Source of the DNA: Flavobacteriaceae bacterium S0862
GTDB lineage: Bacteria; Bacteroidota; Bacteroidia; Flavobacteriales; Flavobacteriaceae
Reading direction: 5' to 3'
Length of the DNA: 64,000 bases
Assembly (NCBI GenBank): GCA_023015825.1
Contig: JALKAW010000001.1
Coordinates: 856,509-920,508, forward strand
A model generated the notes under the pieces. It worked only from the letters and a program-made list of their open reading frames with translations. It was not told the origin of the DNA and did no database searches. Within the stretch, counting starts at the first letter, position 1. Each line of letters begins with the position of its first letter. The translations under genes and the position numbers were made by a program. Positions 26,932 through 36,453 of the stretch are shown here, one piece after another.

Positions 26932-28053
26932 ATGACCTCAAAGGATTTTTTTGGTTATATCTCAGATCACTATAATAATGAATTACCATTTGTAGCTTAC
27001 AGTTTGCCAAACACGTTTGAGATTAAAGCCGTTTTGCAAAAAGACAAAACACTCTATAAAATTGAAGATTTTAACGAAACGGGTTTTGTGTTTGCACCTT
27101 TTGATATTAGAAAAGATGCCATTTTATTACCTTACAGTAAATCGAGAATGCTCTTGACCACCGAAGACTTAAGTATCAATGAATATGAACCAATGTCTTT
27201 TGAAACTGAAAACAATAAGCAACATCACTTGCATCTGGTAGAAAAAGGAGTGGAGTCAATTAATAAAGGAGATCTTGAAAAAGTAGTGCTTTCGAGGAAA
27301 GAAGTTTTAGAGTTAAAGTCTCCTTTAGATATTTTAAAAGTGTTTAAAACCTTATTAAACAGTTATAATTCGGCGTTTGTCTATTGTTGGTATCACCCAA
27401 AAGTAGGGCTGTGGCTAGGTGCAACACCAGAAACCTTATTGAGCATCGAGAGTAACAGATTTTCTACTATGGCTTTAGCAGGCACACAGGATTATGTTGG
27501 TACACTAGATGTAAGTTGGAATACTAAAGAAATTGAAGAACAAAAATTGGTTTCTGACTTTGTTGAAAAGGCTTTGCAAGAACATATTAAAGATATCGAA
27601 TTATCTGAAGTACAAACCGTTAAAGCAGGGAGACTCTTGCATTTAAAAACAGATATCACTGGAGAGTTGATGGATCACTCAAAAAGTATTCAAAAACTTA
27701 TTTTAAAATTGCATCCAACTCCAGCAGTTTGTGGTTTGCCTAAAATTGATGCAATGCAGTTTATTTTAGATAATGAGCATTATAACCGTGAGTTTTATTC
27801 TGGATTTTTAGGAGAACTAAATAAGGAAACAAAAGTGCAGCCAAGAAGTGGACGTAGAAATATTGAGAATACTGCCTATGCATTTAATAAGCGCTCAACC
27901 AATTTGTTTGTTAATCTTAGATGCATGCAATTACAGGATTCTAAAGCTATTTTATATGTTGGAGGTGGAATTACTAAAGACTCCATTCCAGAAAATGAAT
28001 GGCTTGAAACTGTTAATAAAACCAATACGATTAAAAGCGTTATAGTTTCATAA
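26932..28053 (+). CDS. menF: isochorismate synthase
   Basis: Chorismate-binding enzyme of 373 residues that converts chorismate to isochorismate, the entry step of menaquinone synthesis. Conserved parts are KVVLSRKEVLEL near residue 116, FSTMALAGTQDY near 180, HPTPAVCGLPK near 262 and the active-site NREFYSGFLGEL near 283. The ATG at 26932 directly follows the thioesterase stop. The adjacent menD confirms MenF rather than anthranilate synthase. Confidence 0.93.
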   Translation: MTSKDFFGYISDHYNNELPFVAYSLPNTFEIKAVLQKDKTLYKIEDFNETGFVFAPFDIRKDAILLPYSKSRMLLTTEDLSINEYEPMSFETENNKQHHLHLVEKGVESINKGDLEKVVLSRKEVLELKSPLDILKVFKTLLNSYNSAFVYCWYHPKVGLWLGATPETLLSIESNRFSTMALAGTQDYVGTLDVSWNTKEIEEQKLVSDFVEKALQEHIKDIELSEVQTVKAGRLLHLKTDITGELMDHSKSIQKLILKLHPTPAVCGLPKIDAMQFILDNEHYNREFYSGFLGELNKETKVQPRSGRRNIENTAYAFNKRSTNLFVNLRCMQLQDSKAILYVGGGITKDSIPENEWLETVNKTNTIKSVIVS

Positions 28054-28069
28054 AATGAAGTATAATAAA

Positions 28070-28077
28070 TAACTTTG
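28070..28077 (+). promoter_or_regulatory. candidate internal promoter before menD
   Basis: TAACTTTG is a perfect TAnnTTTG -7 element, 8 bases before the menD ATG at 28086. TTTC about 20 bases upstream may be a degenerate -33 element. It suggests that menD can be transcribed apart from menF, possibly with a very short leader. Confidence 0.5.
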
Positions 28078-28085
28078 TGTATTCA

Positions 28086-29834
28086 ATGAAACTACCAAAA
28101 ATTCCTTTAGCACAAACCATTATTCAGCTTTGTAAAGCTAAAAAGGTGAAGCATATCGTTATTTCTCCGGGTAGCCGAAATGCGCCATTAACTATTGGTT
28201 TTTCTAATCATGGGTATTTTTCTTGTTATAGTATCGTTGACGAGCGTTGTGCTGCTTTTTTTGCATTGGGTATTGCGCAGCAATTACAAGAACCTGTTGC
28301 AATAGTTTGTACATCAGGAAGCGCGATGTTAAACTATTATCCAGCAATAGCTGAAGCGTATTACAGTGACATTCCTTTGGTAGTCATTTCGGCAGATAGA
28401 CCAAGCCATTTAGTCGGTATTGGTGATGGGCAAACTATTAATCAAAAAGGTGTTTATCAAAATCATATTTTGTATGAAGCAAATCTTAAAGAAGATATTA
28501 TTATAGATAATAATAGTCCAATAAATAAGCCAACTATTATTAAAAGCCTCGAAAATAAAGTAGAACGATTTCTAGAACTTCAAAAAGACATAGCTGAATT
28601 TAACGTTAACGAAATTAATAGAGCAATTAATTCAGCCATTTTAAGTAGAGGACCAGTACACATTAATGCACCCTTTAATGAGCCCTTATATGATATGGTT
28701 AATGAGTTTTCCGTAACTGTTAAGCCTACTCAACCAAGTTTTGTTAGTTATAAAGAAGATTTATCTTCTTATGCTCAATCATGGAATAAAGCATCAAAAA
28801 AAATGATACTCGTAGGTGTTAATGCGCCAAACTCTATTGACAAAAAAATTTTAGAGTTTTTAGCCAATGATGACAGCATTATTGTATTTACTGAAACAAC
28901 CTCAAATTTACATCACGATGAATTTTTCCCAAGTATTGATAAGATAATTGCACCGCTTAGGGATGTTGATTTTGAAAAATTACAGCCAGAAATATTATTA
29001 ACTTTTGGAGGCTTAATAGTGTCAAAAAAAGTAAAAGCTTTTCTCAGAAAACACAAGCCAAAGCAACATTGGCATATAGACGAAACAACTGCTAACGATA
29101 CATTTTTTAGTTTAAGCAACCATTTTAAATGCTCTGTAAATCAGTTTTTTAATCAGTTTTTATTTGATATAAAGCATATAGAAAGTGCATACAAACCTTA
29201 TTGGAATAAAGTAAAAGCGCATAGACAAGTAGAGCATGAAAAATACCTTGAAAGTTGTGAGTATTCCGATTTAAAAGTTTTCGAAAAAGTGTTGCAATCG
29301 CTTCCAAATAACGCAATTGTACACTCAGGAAATAGTTCAGCTATTAGATATATGCAGCTTTTTAATATTAATAATAAGAATTTACAAGTCTATTGTAATA
29401 GAGGAACTAGTGGGATAGACGGGAGTACATCAACAGCAATTGGTACAGCTGTAGCTTCTAAAAAACAAACTATTTTAATTACGGGAGATTTAAGTTTCTT
29501 TTATGATAGCAATGCCTTGTGGAATAATTATATTCCAAACAATTTCAGAATTATACTTATTAATAATGGAGGAGGAGGTATCTTTAGAATCCTTCCAGGG
29601 CATAAAAACACCAATAATTTTGACACGTATTTTGAAACCAAGCACAATTTGACGGCAAAAAAATTGTGTGCGATGTATAATATTGTATATCAAGAGGCCA
29701 ATAGTATGATAAATCTTAAAAATAAGCTCCAAGATTTTTATGATGTTGATAAAACTCCCAAGTTGCTTGAAATCTTTACTCCTAGGGAGAATAACGATCA
29801 AGTTTTATTGAATTATTTTAAAGCATTAGTTTAA
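28086..29834 (+). CDS. menD: SEPHCHC synthase MenD
   Basis: Thiamine-diphosphate enzyme joining isochorismate and 2-oxoglutarate to 2-succinyl-5-enolpyruvyl-6-hydroxy-3-cyclohexene-1-carboxylate. The 582 residues are full length. Motifs are VISPGSRNAPLTI near residue 23, the ThDP-activating region DERCAAFFALGIAQ near 52, TSGSAMLNYYPAIAEAYY near 77, RGTSGIDGSTSTAIG near 438 and the GDLSFFYDSNALWNN cofactor-binding segment near 464. The ATG at 28086 is preferred over GTG 28077, which forms part of the promoter element. Confidence 0.97.
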   Translation: MKLPKIPLAQTIIQLCKAKKVKHIVISPGSRNAPLTIGFSNHGYFSCYSIVDERCAAFFALGIAQQLQEPVAIVCTSGSAMLNYYPAIAEAYYSDIPLVVISADRPSHLVGIGDGQTINQKGVYQNHILYEANLKEDIIIDNNSPINKPTIIKSLENKVERFLELQKDIAEFNVNEINRAINSAILSRGPVHINAPFNEPLYDMVNEFSVTVKPTQPSFVSYKEDLSSYAQSWNKASKKMILVGVNAPNSIDKKILEFLANDDSIIVFTETTSNLHHDEFFPSIDKIIAPLRDVDFEKLQPEILLTFGGLIVSKKVKAFLRKHKPKQHWHIDETTANDTFFSLSNHFKCSVNQFFNQFLFDIKHIESAYKPYWNKVKAHRQVEHEKYLESCEYSDLKVFEKVLQSLPNNAIVHSGNSSAIRYMQLFNINNKNLQVYCNRGTSGIDGSTSTAIGTAVASKKQTILITGDLSFFYDSNALWNNYIPNNFRIILINNGGGGIFRILPGHKNTNNFDTYFETKHNLTAKKLCAMYNIVYQEANSMINLKNKLQDFYDVDKTPKLLEIFTPRENNDQVLLNYFKALV

Positions 29835-29909
29835 ATCTTCAGTGACTTTTTTTTGTATTTTAGTGTCATATTGGTAGTTAGTAAAATTAATTTTTAAAAA
29901 AATGTAATT

Positions 29910-30248
29910 ATGAGTAAAAGAGACGAACTTATTACAAAGTACGCAGCAGATTTAAAAGACAAATGTGGTATGAAACCTGACATGGATTTATTAACCAAAG
30001 TAACTATTGGTTGTGGACCGTCTATTTACAATGCTGATGCTGCAACGGTATCTGGGTCAGATACATCAGAATTAGCAACAGTAAAAAACAACTTCTTAAT
30101 TAAAAAATTAGGCTTGAAGGATAGTGCAGATTTAGATAAAGCTATAGATAAAGTTATGGACACTTATGGACGTTCAAACAGAAACAAATATAGAGCTGTA
30201 GTTTACTATATGTTAACAAAACATTTCGGTAAAGAATCTGCTTATTAA
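29910..30248 (+). CDS. DUF2853-family protein
   Basis: A 112-residue cytoplasmic helical protein with the DUF2853 pattern: RDELITKYAADLKDKCGMKPD at the start, KVTIGCGPSIYNADAATVSG in the middle and RSNRNKYRAVVYYMLTKHFG at the end. There is no known activity. It stands between menD and cvfB and has its own terminator, so it is probably not part of the menaquinone pathway. Confidence 0.9.
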   Translation: MSKRDELITKYAADLKDKCGMKPDMDLLTKVTIGCGPSIYNADAATVSGSDTSELATVKNNFLIKKLGLKDSADLDKAIDKVMDTYGRSNRNKYRAVVYYMLTKHFGKESAY

Positions 30249-30290
30249 TAAAAAATATAAGCTTATAAAATATGAGCTTAACCATTATTT

Positions 30291-30320
30291 AAAGCGTCAC
30301 AATTAGTTGTGGCGCTTTTT
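30291..30320 (+). terminator. intrinsic terminator after the DUF2853 gene
   Basis: AAAGCGTCACAA (30291-30302) pairs with TTGTGGCGCTTT (30307-30318) with one G-T pair and a 4-base loop, followed by a T-tract. Confidence 0.9.
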
Positions 30321-30341
30321 TATTTCTGATATTAATATCCT

Positions 30342-30349
30342 TACATTTG
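30342..30349 (+). promoter_or_regulatory. candidate -7 promoter element of cvfB
   Basis: TACATTTG is an exact TAnnTTTG match only 4 bases before the ATG at 30354. If used, the transcript would be leaderless or nearly so. No clear -33 element was seen. Confidence 0.45.
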
Positions 30350-30353
30350 TACT

Positions 30354-31190
30354 ATGATAAACATTGGAGAATATAACACATTAACAATACTTAGAGAAAA
30401 GGAACCAGGACTGTTTTTAAGCGATGAAGAAGGTGATGAGGTACTCTTACCAAACAGATATGTTCCTAAGGAGTTTAAAATTTGGGATAAGCTCGAAGTT
30501 TTTGTGTATTTAGATAATGATGAGCGATTGGTAGCTGTTACTGACAGACCATATATTACAAAAGGTGACTTTGCGCTGTTGCGTTGTAATGATGTCACTA
30601 GTCATGGTGCTTTTTTGGATTGGGGTATGGTAAAAGAGCTGTTTTGTCCATTCAAAGAGCAAGCATTTAAAATGAAAAAAGGTGGTTGGTATTTGGTACA
30701 TTGCTATTTAGACGAAGAAACTAATAGATTGGTAGCTTCAAGTAAAACCAATCATTTTTTAGATAATAAAGAGTTAACTGTTAGCCAATTTGAAGAAGTG
30801 GATCTTATTGTGTCACATCCTTCAGAAATTGGTATGAATGTAATCGTTAATAAAAAACATCTCGGTTTAATATTTAATGACGATATTTTTAGAGATTTGA
30901 GTGTTGGTGATAGACTAAAAGGCATCGTTAAAAAAATACGTCCTGATAACAAGTTGGATATTGCATTAGGACAAATAGGTTATAGAAATATAGAGCCAAA
31001 CGCAGAAGCAATTTTAAATGAATTAGAAGACAATAGTGGCTTTTTAAACTTAACCGATAAATCGTCACCTGAAGACATTAAAGAAGTACTTCAAATGAGT
31101 AAAAAAAGCTTTAAGAAAGCAGTTGGAACGCTATATAAGCAACGTCTAATTACTATTGAAGAAGATGGAATTAGATTAGTTGAGGGTTAA
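30354..31190 (+). CDS. cvfB: S1-like RNA-binding protein CvfB
   Basis: A 278-residue protein of the CvfB family: tandem S1/OB-like folds (YLDNDERLVAVTDRPYITKG near residue 50, VTSHGAFLDWGMVKELFCPF near 81, YLDEETNRLVASSKTNHFLD near 120) and a C-terminal winged-helix part (SFKKAVGTLYKQRLITIEEDG near 250). It probably binds RNA and affects gene expression after transcription; CvfB of Staphylococcus aureus is the named relative. Its last 20 bases overlap the convergent gene. Confidence 0.9.
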   Translation: MINIGEYNTLTILREKEPGLFLSDEEGDEVLLPNRYVPKEFKIWDKLEVFVYLDNDERLVAVTDRPYITKGDFALLRCNDVTSHGAFLDWGMVKELFCPFKEQAFKMKKGGWYLVHCYLDEETNRLVASSKTNHFLDNKELTVSQFEEVDLIVSHPSEIGMNVIVNKKHLGLIFNDDIFRDLSVGDRLKGIVKKIRPDNKLDIALGQIGYRNIEPNAEAILNELEDNSGFLNLTDKSSPEDIKEVLQMSKKSFKKAVGTLYKQRLITIEEDGIRLVEG

Positions 31191-31605
31191 TTAACTGCTT
31201 TTTTTTTATCTCCTTTTTAACCCAAATAATAGCAGAATCCATATTATTAAAAAACTTACCTTTAAAATTCAAAAGGCGCTTTTCTAGTTCAAAATTTTTA
31301 ACAGAAAGATCAGTATATGCCACGACTGCATTAGCAACTATAGAATTGAATTTATCTGAAATAGGAATTAATTCAAACAAATTTACTGAATAAGGGTATA
31401 ACCTATGGCTAACAATTCCAAAAGGCTTATTAGAACCAAAATTATCAGAACACAAATCGAAAATTTTTAAAAATTCTTTTTTGCCAACAATCATGCCTTC
31501 AAAAATTTCTGTTATAAGAAAGTTTTCGAAGAAATATAGGTTACCAAATTTTGTTTTAATAGTAGAAATAGCACTACTAGCCAAAGGAGTTTCTTTGATA
31601 GTCAT
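31171..31605 (-). CDS. uncharacterised small protein, STAS/SpoIIAA-like fold suspected
   Basis: A 144-residue cytoplasmic protein without signal peptide or TM segment. The order of elements, a strand pair (TKFGNLYFFENFLITEIFEG), a helix, then NKPFGIVSHRLYPYSVN and a helix near VVAYTDLSVKNFELEK, fits small Bacteroidota proteins that resemble STAS folds. This is a weak structural guess. The gene converges on cvfB with a 20-base overlap. The function is unknown. Confidence 0.65.
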   Translation of the reverse strand: MTIKETPLASSAISTIKTKFGNLYFFENFLITEIFEGMIVGKKEFLKIFDLCSDNFGSNKPFGIVSHRLYPYSVNLFELIPISDKFNSIVANAVVAYTDLSVKNFELEKRLLNFKGKFFNNMDSAIIWVKKEIKKKQLINPQLI

Positions 31606-31705
31606 TAAGAGGGATTTAATAAGTTACATAAAGTTAAGAAAAAAAAGATGGCTTATTCCATAAACCTATTTTAATATGTATTTTTACACTATATAATTAC
31701 AAGAA

Positions 31706-32545
31706 ATGAATACAATAAATTGGAAGGTAGTAAAAGAATATGAAGATATTACCTATAAAAAATCTAATGGTGTAGCTAGAATTGCCTTTAACAGACCAAA
31801 TGTTCGTAATGCTTTTCGTCCAAAAACGACAAGCGAATTATATGATGCCTTTTATGATGCTAATGAAGACACATCTATTGGTGTTGTACTTTTAAGTGCT
31901 GAAGGTCCTTCATCAAAAGATGGAGTTTATTCGTTCTGTAGTGGAGGCGATCAAAAAGCACGTGGTCATCAAGGATATGTTGGTGAAGATGGCTACCATC
32001 GTTTAAATATATTGGAAGTACAACGTTTAATTCGTTTTATGCCTAAAGCAGTTATTGCTGTAGTTCCAGGTTGGGCAGTAGGAGGTGGACATAGTTTACA
32101 TGTTGTTTGTGATTTGACATTGGCAAGTAAGGAGCATGCAATTTTTAAGCAAACAGATGCAGATGTTACAAGCTTCGATGGAGGTTACGGTAGTGCCTAT
32201 TTAGCAAAAATGGTTGGACAGAAAAAAGCGCGTGAAATCTTTTTCTTAGGGAGAAATTATTCTGCTCAAGAAGCCTTTGATATGGGAATGGTAAATGCAG
32301 TAATTCCTCATGAAGAATTAGAAAACACAGCGTATAAATGGGCTCAAGAAATTTTGGAAAAATCCCCTACATCTATAAAAATGCTAAAGTTTGCTATGAA
32401 TCTTACCGATGACGGAATGGTTGGTCAACAAGTATTTGCTGGCGAAGCGACACGATTAGCTTACATGACAGATGAAGCTAAAGAAGGTCGTGATGCATTC
32501 TTAGAAAAACGTAAACCAAACTTTAATAAAAAATGGATTCCATAA
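31706..32545 (+). CDS. menB: 1,4-dihydroxy-2-naphthoyl-CoA synthase
   Basis: Crotonase-fold enzyme of 279 residues that closes the second ring in menaquinone synthesis, from o-succinylbenzoyl-CoA to DHNA-CoA. Signature segments are RIAFNRPNVRNAFRPKT near residue 25, FCSGGDQKARG near 76, GWAVGGGHSLHVVCDLTLAS near 117 and a TSFDGGYGSAYLA segment near 150 with the MenB-specific Asp. The C-terminal KRKPNFNKKWIP ending is also typical. menA follows after 6 bases. Confidence 0.97.
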   Translation: MNTINWKVVKEYEDITYKKSNGVARIAFNRPNVRNAFRPKTTSELYDAFYDANEDTSIGVVLLSAEGPSSKDGVYSFCSGGDQKARGHQGYVGEDGYHRLNILEVQRLIRFMPKAVIAVVPGWAVGGGHSLHVVCDLTLASKEHAIFKQTDADVTSFDGGYGSAYLAKMVGQKKAREIFFLGRNYSAQEAFDMGMVNAVIPHEELENTAYKWAQEILEKSPTSIKMLKFAMNLTDDGMVGQQVFAGEATRLAYMTDEAKEGRDAFLEKRKPNFNKKWIP

Positions 32546-32551
32546 ATCTAG

Positions 32552-33469
32552 ATGTTAATGGAGAAAATTAAACCTTGGATTTCAGCGTTTAGACTACGCA
32601 CCTTACCACTTTCGGTTTCTGGAATTATTATTGGAAGCTGTCTAGCATATTATAATGGAACTTTTAATACTGCAATTTTTATTCTAGCCATATTGGCAAC
32701 TATTAGTTTGCAAATACTTTCCAATTTAGCTAACGATTATGGCGATGGTGTCAAAGGGACAGATAATGATGAACGTATTGGTCCTGAACGAGCCTTACAG
32801 AGCGGAAAAATCACTCCTGATGAAATGTTTTCGGCGATTAGAGTAAATATTCTTATAGTGATATTATTTGTCTTTTTGTTGATTTATACGTCGTTTGGGT
32901 CACAATATTTTCTGTATGCTATGTTGTTTTTTGCTTTAGGTGTCATAAGTATTTTTGCAGCTCTTAAGTACACTATTGGTGAATCTGCTTATGGCTATCG
33001 TGCTTTAGGTGATATTATGGTGTTTTTGTTTTTTGGGCTTTTAAGTGTGATTGGCACATATTTTTTATATGAAAAGCAGCTAGACCATGTGTTATTTCTA
33101 CCTGCTTGCGCTATAGGTTTATTGAGCACAGGTGTTTTAAACCTAAACAATATGCGAGATATTGAGTCTGATACGTCTTCAAATAAAATTACTATAGCAG
33201 TAAAATTAGGATTAAAAAGAGCCAAAGTATACCATACTATTTTGGTATTTGGGGCCATTGCTTTGAGTCTGTTATTTGGTATTTTATATTACCGCTCAAT
33301 TACTAATTTTATATTTGTAATAGCTTTTATTCCTTTAATCATACATCTAATTGCTGTATTAAAAGCAAAAGAACCTAAGTTGCTAGACCCTCAATTAAAG
33401 GTATTGGCATTATCTACATTTTTGTTAGCAATCTTGTTAGGAATTGGTCAAATACTTCATATTCTTTAA
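32552..33469 (+). CDS. menA: DHNA polyprenyltransferase
   Basis: Integral-membrane UbiA-family prenyltransferase of 305 residues (303 if ATG 32558 is used). It attaches the isoprenoid side chain to 1,4-dihydroxy-2-naphthoate. The two Asp-rich motifs are present: NLANDYGDGVKGTDND near residue 62 and LNLNNMRDIESDTSS near 198. About eight to nine TM segments are visible. It is cotranscribed with menB. Confidence 0.96.
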   Translation: MLMEKIKPWISAFRLRTLPLSVSGIIIGSCLAYYNGTFNTAIFILAILATISLQILSNLANDYGDGVKGTDNDERIGPERALQSGKITPDEMFSAIRVNILIVILFVFLLIYTSFGSQYFLYAMLFFALGVISIFAALKYTIGESAYGYRALGDIMVFLFFGLLSVIGTYFLYEKQLDHVLFLPACAIGLLSTGVLNLNNMRDIESDTSSNKITIAVKLGLKRAKVYHTILVFGAIALSLLFGILYYRSITNFIFVIAFIPLIIHLIAVLKAKEPKLLDPQLKVLALSTFLLAILLGIGQILHIL

Positions 33470-33517
33470 GTAGATTTTTTGTATTTTCATTTTTAGTATA
33501 ATAGAAAAAAATCCTTT

Positions 33518-34195
33518 ATGAAAATCACATTTTTAGGTCACGCAAGTCTTCAAATTAATATTGGAGATATCACTATTTTAGTAGATCCATTTATTTCTGG
33601 AAACCCAAAAGCAGCTAACATTAATGTTGACGAATTAAAAGCCGATTATATTTTGCTAACTCATGCACATCAAGATCATATTCTAGATGTGGAAGCAATT
33701 GCAAAGCGTACTGAAGCGGTTATTGTTTCCAATTATGAAATTGTCACACATTATCAAAACAAAGGATTGGAAGGTCACCCAATGAATCATGGTGGTAATT
33801 GGGATTTTGAATTCGGTAAACTTAAATACGTAAATGCCATTCATACTTCGTCTTTTCCAGATGGAAGTTATGGTGGGCAACCAGGAGGTTTTGTGATAGA
33901 AGGCGAGCATAAAAATTTATATATTGCTGGTGATACAGCGTTGACTTATGATATGAAATTAATTCCGCTGCAAACAAAATTAGACCTTGCTATCTTGCCT
34001 ATAGGAGATAATTTTACCATGGGAATAGATGATGCGCTTATTGCTGCAGATTTTGTAGAATGTGATAAAATTTTGGGTTATCATTTTGATACGTTTGGTT
34101 ATATAGAAATTGACCATGAAAACGCTAAGCGTAAATTTTTTAAAAACGACAAGGACTTAATGCTTCTTGAAATAGGTGAGTCTTTAGAGTTATAA
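33518..34195 (+). CDS. metallo-beta-lactamase-fold hydrolase (UPF0173-like)
   Basis: A 225-residue MBL-fold protein. Metal ligands are visible in LLTHAHQDHILD near residue 47 (HxHxDH), in a HTSSFPDGS segment near 112 and in YIAGDTALTYDM near 136. The length and the N-terminal MKITFLGHASLQI fit the UPF0173 metal-dependent hydrolases. The gene stands directly before menC, with no gap between its stop and the menC start. This neighbourhood is common in Flavobacteriaceae, but a role in menaquinone synthesis is not established. Confidence 0.88.
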   Translation: MKITFLGHASLQINIGDITILVDPFISGNPKAANINVDELKADYILLTHAHQDHILDVEAIAKRTEAVIVSNYEIVTHYQNKGLEGHPMNHGGNWDFEFGKLKYVNAIHTSSFPDGSYGGQPGGFVIEGEHKNLYIAGDTALTYDMKLIPLQTKLDLAILPIGDNFTMGIDDALIAADFVECDKILGYHFDTFGYIEIDHENAKRKFFKNDKDLMLLEIGESLEL

Positions 34196-35230
34196 ATGAA
34201 AGCATCCTACAAAAAGTATATATTAGATTTTAAACAACCTAGTGGTACCTCTCGCGGTGTATTAACTCAAAAAGAAACTTGGTTTATTGTTTTGAAAAAA
34301 GATAGTAAAACTGGAATTGGCGAATGTGGTATTTTTAGAGGCTTAAGTGTTGACGATACTCCTAATTATGAAGAGATACTAAAATGGACCTGCCTAAACA
34401 TTCATCTAGGTTTAAATGTTTTATTAGATGAACTAGTCGAATTCCCTTCCATTCAGTTTGGATTGGAAGTAGCTTTCCGTTCCTTAGAAAATGATGATGA
34501 ATTCACCTTATTTCCATCAACTTTTACTAGAGGAGAAGATGCTATACCTATTAATGGCTTAGTTTGGATGGGAGACAAGGCTTTTATGAGTCAACAAATT
34601 AAAGACAAGATTCAAAAGGGCTTTAAATGCATCAAGTTAAAAATTGGAGCTATAGATTTTAAAACAGAATTTGAATTATTAAAATCTATCAGAAAAGAAT
34701 TTAACGTTAACGATATTGAACTTCGAGTTGATGCTAATGGTGCTTTTTTGCCAGAAACAGCTTTAGACAAGCTAAAACAATTATCAGAATTAGAATTACA
34801 CTCCATCGAACAGCCAATTAAACAAGGGCAATTTGTAGAAATGGCTAGACTCTGTGAAAATACACCTTTGCCAATAGCTTTAGACGAAGAATTGATTGGT
34901 GTGTTTTCTATAACAAAGAAGCAGGAATTATTGCAAACTATAAATCCGCAGTACATTATTTTAAAACCAAGTTTGGTTGGAGGTTATAAAGGCAGTGAAG
35001 AATGGATGGCACTTGCAAAAGAACAACATATTGGTTGGTGGATTACAAGCGCTTTAGAAAGCAATATTGGCTTAAACGCCATTGCGCAATGGACTTATAG
35101 TTTAAACACTAAGATGTACCAAGGCTTAGGTACAGGAGGTTTGTTTACTAATAATTTTGATTCGCCATTAATGGTAAAAAATGGTACATTGCAATACGAA
35201 CAAAATAGACATTGGAACGTAAACCTATAA
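34196..35230 (+). CDS. menC: o-succinylbenzoate synthase
   Basis: Enolase-superfamily dehydratase of 344 residues that forms o-succinylbenzoate from SHCHC. Catalytic residues are visible in order: the Lys in CIKLKIGAID near 143-147, Asp in LRVDANGAF near 180, Glu in SIEQPIKQG near 205, Asp in ALDEEL near 231 and Lys in IILKPSLVGG near 257. It begins immediately after the MBL hydrolase stop. Surrounding men genes exclude a muconate or dipeptide epimerase role. Confidence 0.93.
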   Translation: MKASYKKYILDFKQPSGTSRGVLTQKETWFIVLKKDSKTGIGECGIFRGLSVDDTPNYEEILKWTCLNIHLGLNVLLDELVEFPSIQFGLEVAFRSLENDDEFTLFPSTFTRGEDAIPINGLVWMGDKAFMSQQIKDKIQKGFKCIKLKIGAIDFKTEFELLKSIRKEFNVNDIELRVDANGAFLPETALDKLKQLSELELHSIEQPIKQGQFVEMARLCENTPLPIALDEELIGVFSITKKQELLQTINPQYIILKPSLVGGYKGSEEWMALAKEQHIGWWITSALESNIGLNAIAQWTYSLNTKMYQGLGTGGLFTNNFDSPLMVKNGTLQYEQNRHWNVNL

Positions 35231-35233
35231 AGT

Positions 35234-36202
35234 ATGTATATATCACAAGTTTTTAAAGTTGAACACGATTGGTGGCGTTATATTATTGGTGTAATGGGTG
35301 CTATTGTTGGTGTTGGTGTTTTTTCGATGCCACATTTAATAGCGTTAATGATGAAGGTTTTTGATGGTACCGCTGATCAAGCAAAGTTTGAGGATATGAA
35401 TTATCTTTTAAGTTTGTTTGAGCCTAATCTAAACTTAGTATTTATATTACTACCTTTTGTTGGCGGACTTATTTGTTTGCTATTAGTTGTTAAATTTTTA
35501 CATAAACAGTCTTTTAAAATGTTTACCACGTCTAGAGAAAAAATAGACTGGAAGCGTTTTTGGTTTGCTTTCTTGTTTTGGGGAATCATCTCATCAGGAA
35601 TGATACTTCTTGATTATTTTTTAAGTCCAGAAGGCTACGAACTTAACTTTAATCTAGGCAAATTTTTAGTGTTGTGTATCATTGCTATTTTATTGGTGCC
35701 TTTACAAACAAGCTTTGAGGAATACCTGTTTAGAGGCTATTTGATGCAAGGTATTGGTGCTTTAGTAAAAAATAAATGGGTTCCATTGTTATTTACTTCT
35801 GTGGTATTTGGTTTACTTCATGTTGCTAATCCCGAAATTGAAAAACTTGGATATATCTTGTTAGTGTATTATATAGGTACAGGTCTGTTTTTGGGGATAA
35901 TGACACTTATGGACGAAGGCTTAGAGCTAGCTTTGGGTTTTCATGCAGCCAATAATTTGTTTACTGCATTATTGGTCACGGCAGACTGGACAGCGTTTCA
36001 AACAAACTCTGTTTTTAAAGATATCTCCGATCCAACAGAAGCAGGGTTTATTGATGTATTTGCGCCTGTATTTATTTTGTTTCCAATTCTACTCTTAATT
36101 TTTGCTAAGGTCTATAAATGGAACAATTGGAAAGAAAAATTATTTGGACCAGTAGTTGAGCCTTCAAAGGATGATTATAAGGTTTTTGGAGAAGATATTT
36201 AA
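35234..36202 (+). CDS. CPBP-family intramembrane glutamic protease
   Basis: A 322-residue membrane protein with about eight TM segments. The CPBP (Abi/CAAX protease-like) motif 1, SFEEYLFRGYLMQG, has Glu162-Glu163 and the Arg; motif 2 has FGLLHVANPE and motif 3 GFHAANNLF. It could cleave or modify membrane proteins or prenylated substrates. It starts 3 bases after menC. In many Flavobacteriaceae such a gene lies between menC and menE; here menE does not follow. Confidence 0.9.
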   Translation: MYISQVFKVEHDWWRYIIGVMGAIVGVGVFSMPHLIALMMKVFDGTADQAKFEDMNYLLSLFEPNLNLVFILLPFVGGLICLLLVVKFLHKQSFKMFTTSREKIDWKRFWFAFLFWGIISSGMILLDYFLSPEGYELNFNLGKFLVLCIIAILLVPLQTSFEEYLFRGYLMQGIGALVKNKWVPLLFTSVVFGLLHVANPEIEKLGYILLVYYIGTGLFLGIMTLMDEGLELALGFHAANNLFTALLVTADWTAFQTNSVFKDISDPTEAGFIDVFAPVFILFPILLLIFAKVYKWNNWKEKLFGPVVEPSKDDYKVFGEDI

Positions 36203-36453
36203 TCTATTAAGTAGAATAGAAAAGCATATATTGAAACAGCAATTATTGATGCACAAACATATACAATAATAGTTCGCTTTGCTTTTTTACGAGCATCTTG
36301 ACGTATTTGTCGTTTTATTTTCGCCAATTCGAGACTACTTACTTCTTTAAACTCAAGTTTAGTTATCCCAGATTTATTAATTATTAAATCCTTTGCATTT
36401 TTAAACTTCCGTTTATCAATAAGTGATCTATTGTACTTTAGTAAGGAATATCG
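36199..36453 (-). pseudogene. ORF remnant with one C-terminal TM helix, no start codon
   Basis: The minus-strand frame is open for 84 codons and ends in TAA over the CPBP stop codon. It encodes a basic segment (NRSLIDKRKFKNAKDL, KIKRQIRQDARKKAKR) and a C-terminal TM helix. No ATG or GTG is in frame. Removing one C from the TTCCTT at about 36445 would link it to an upstream ATG. The layout resembles small tail-anchored proteins of Flavobacteria. It is either a pseudogene or a gene using a rare start. Confidence 0.5.
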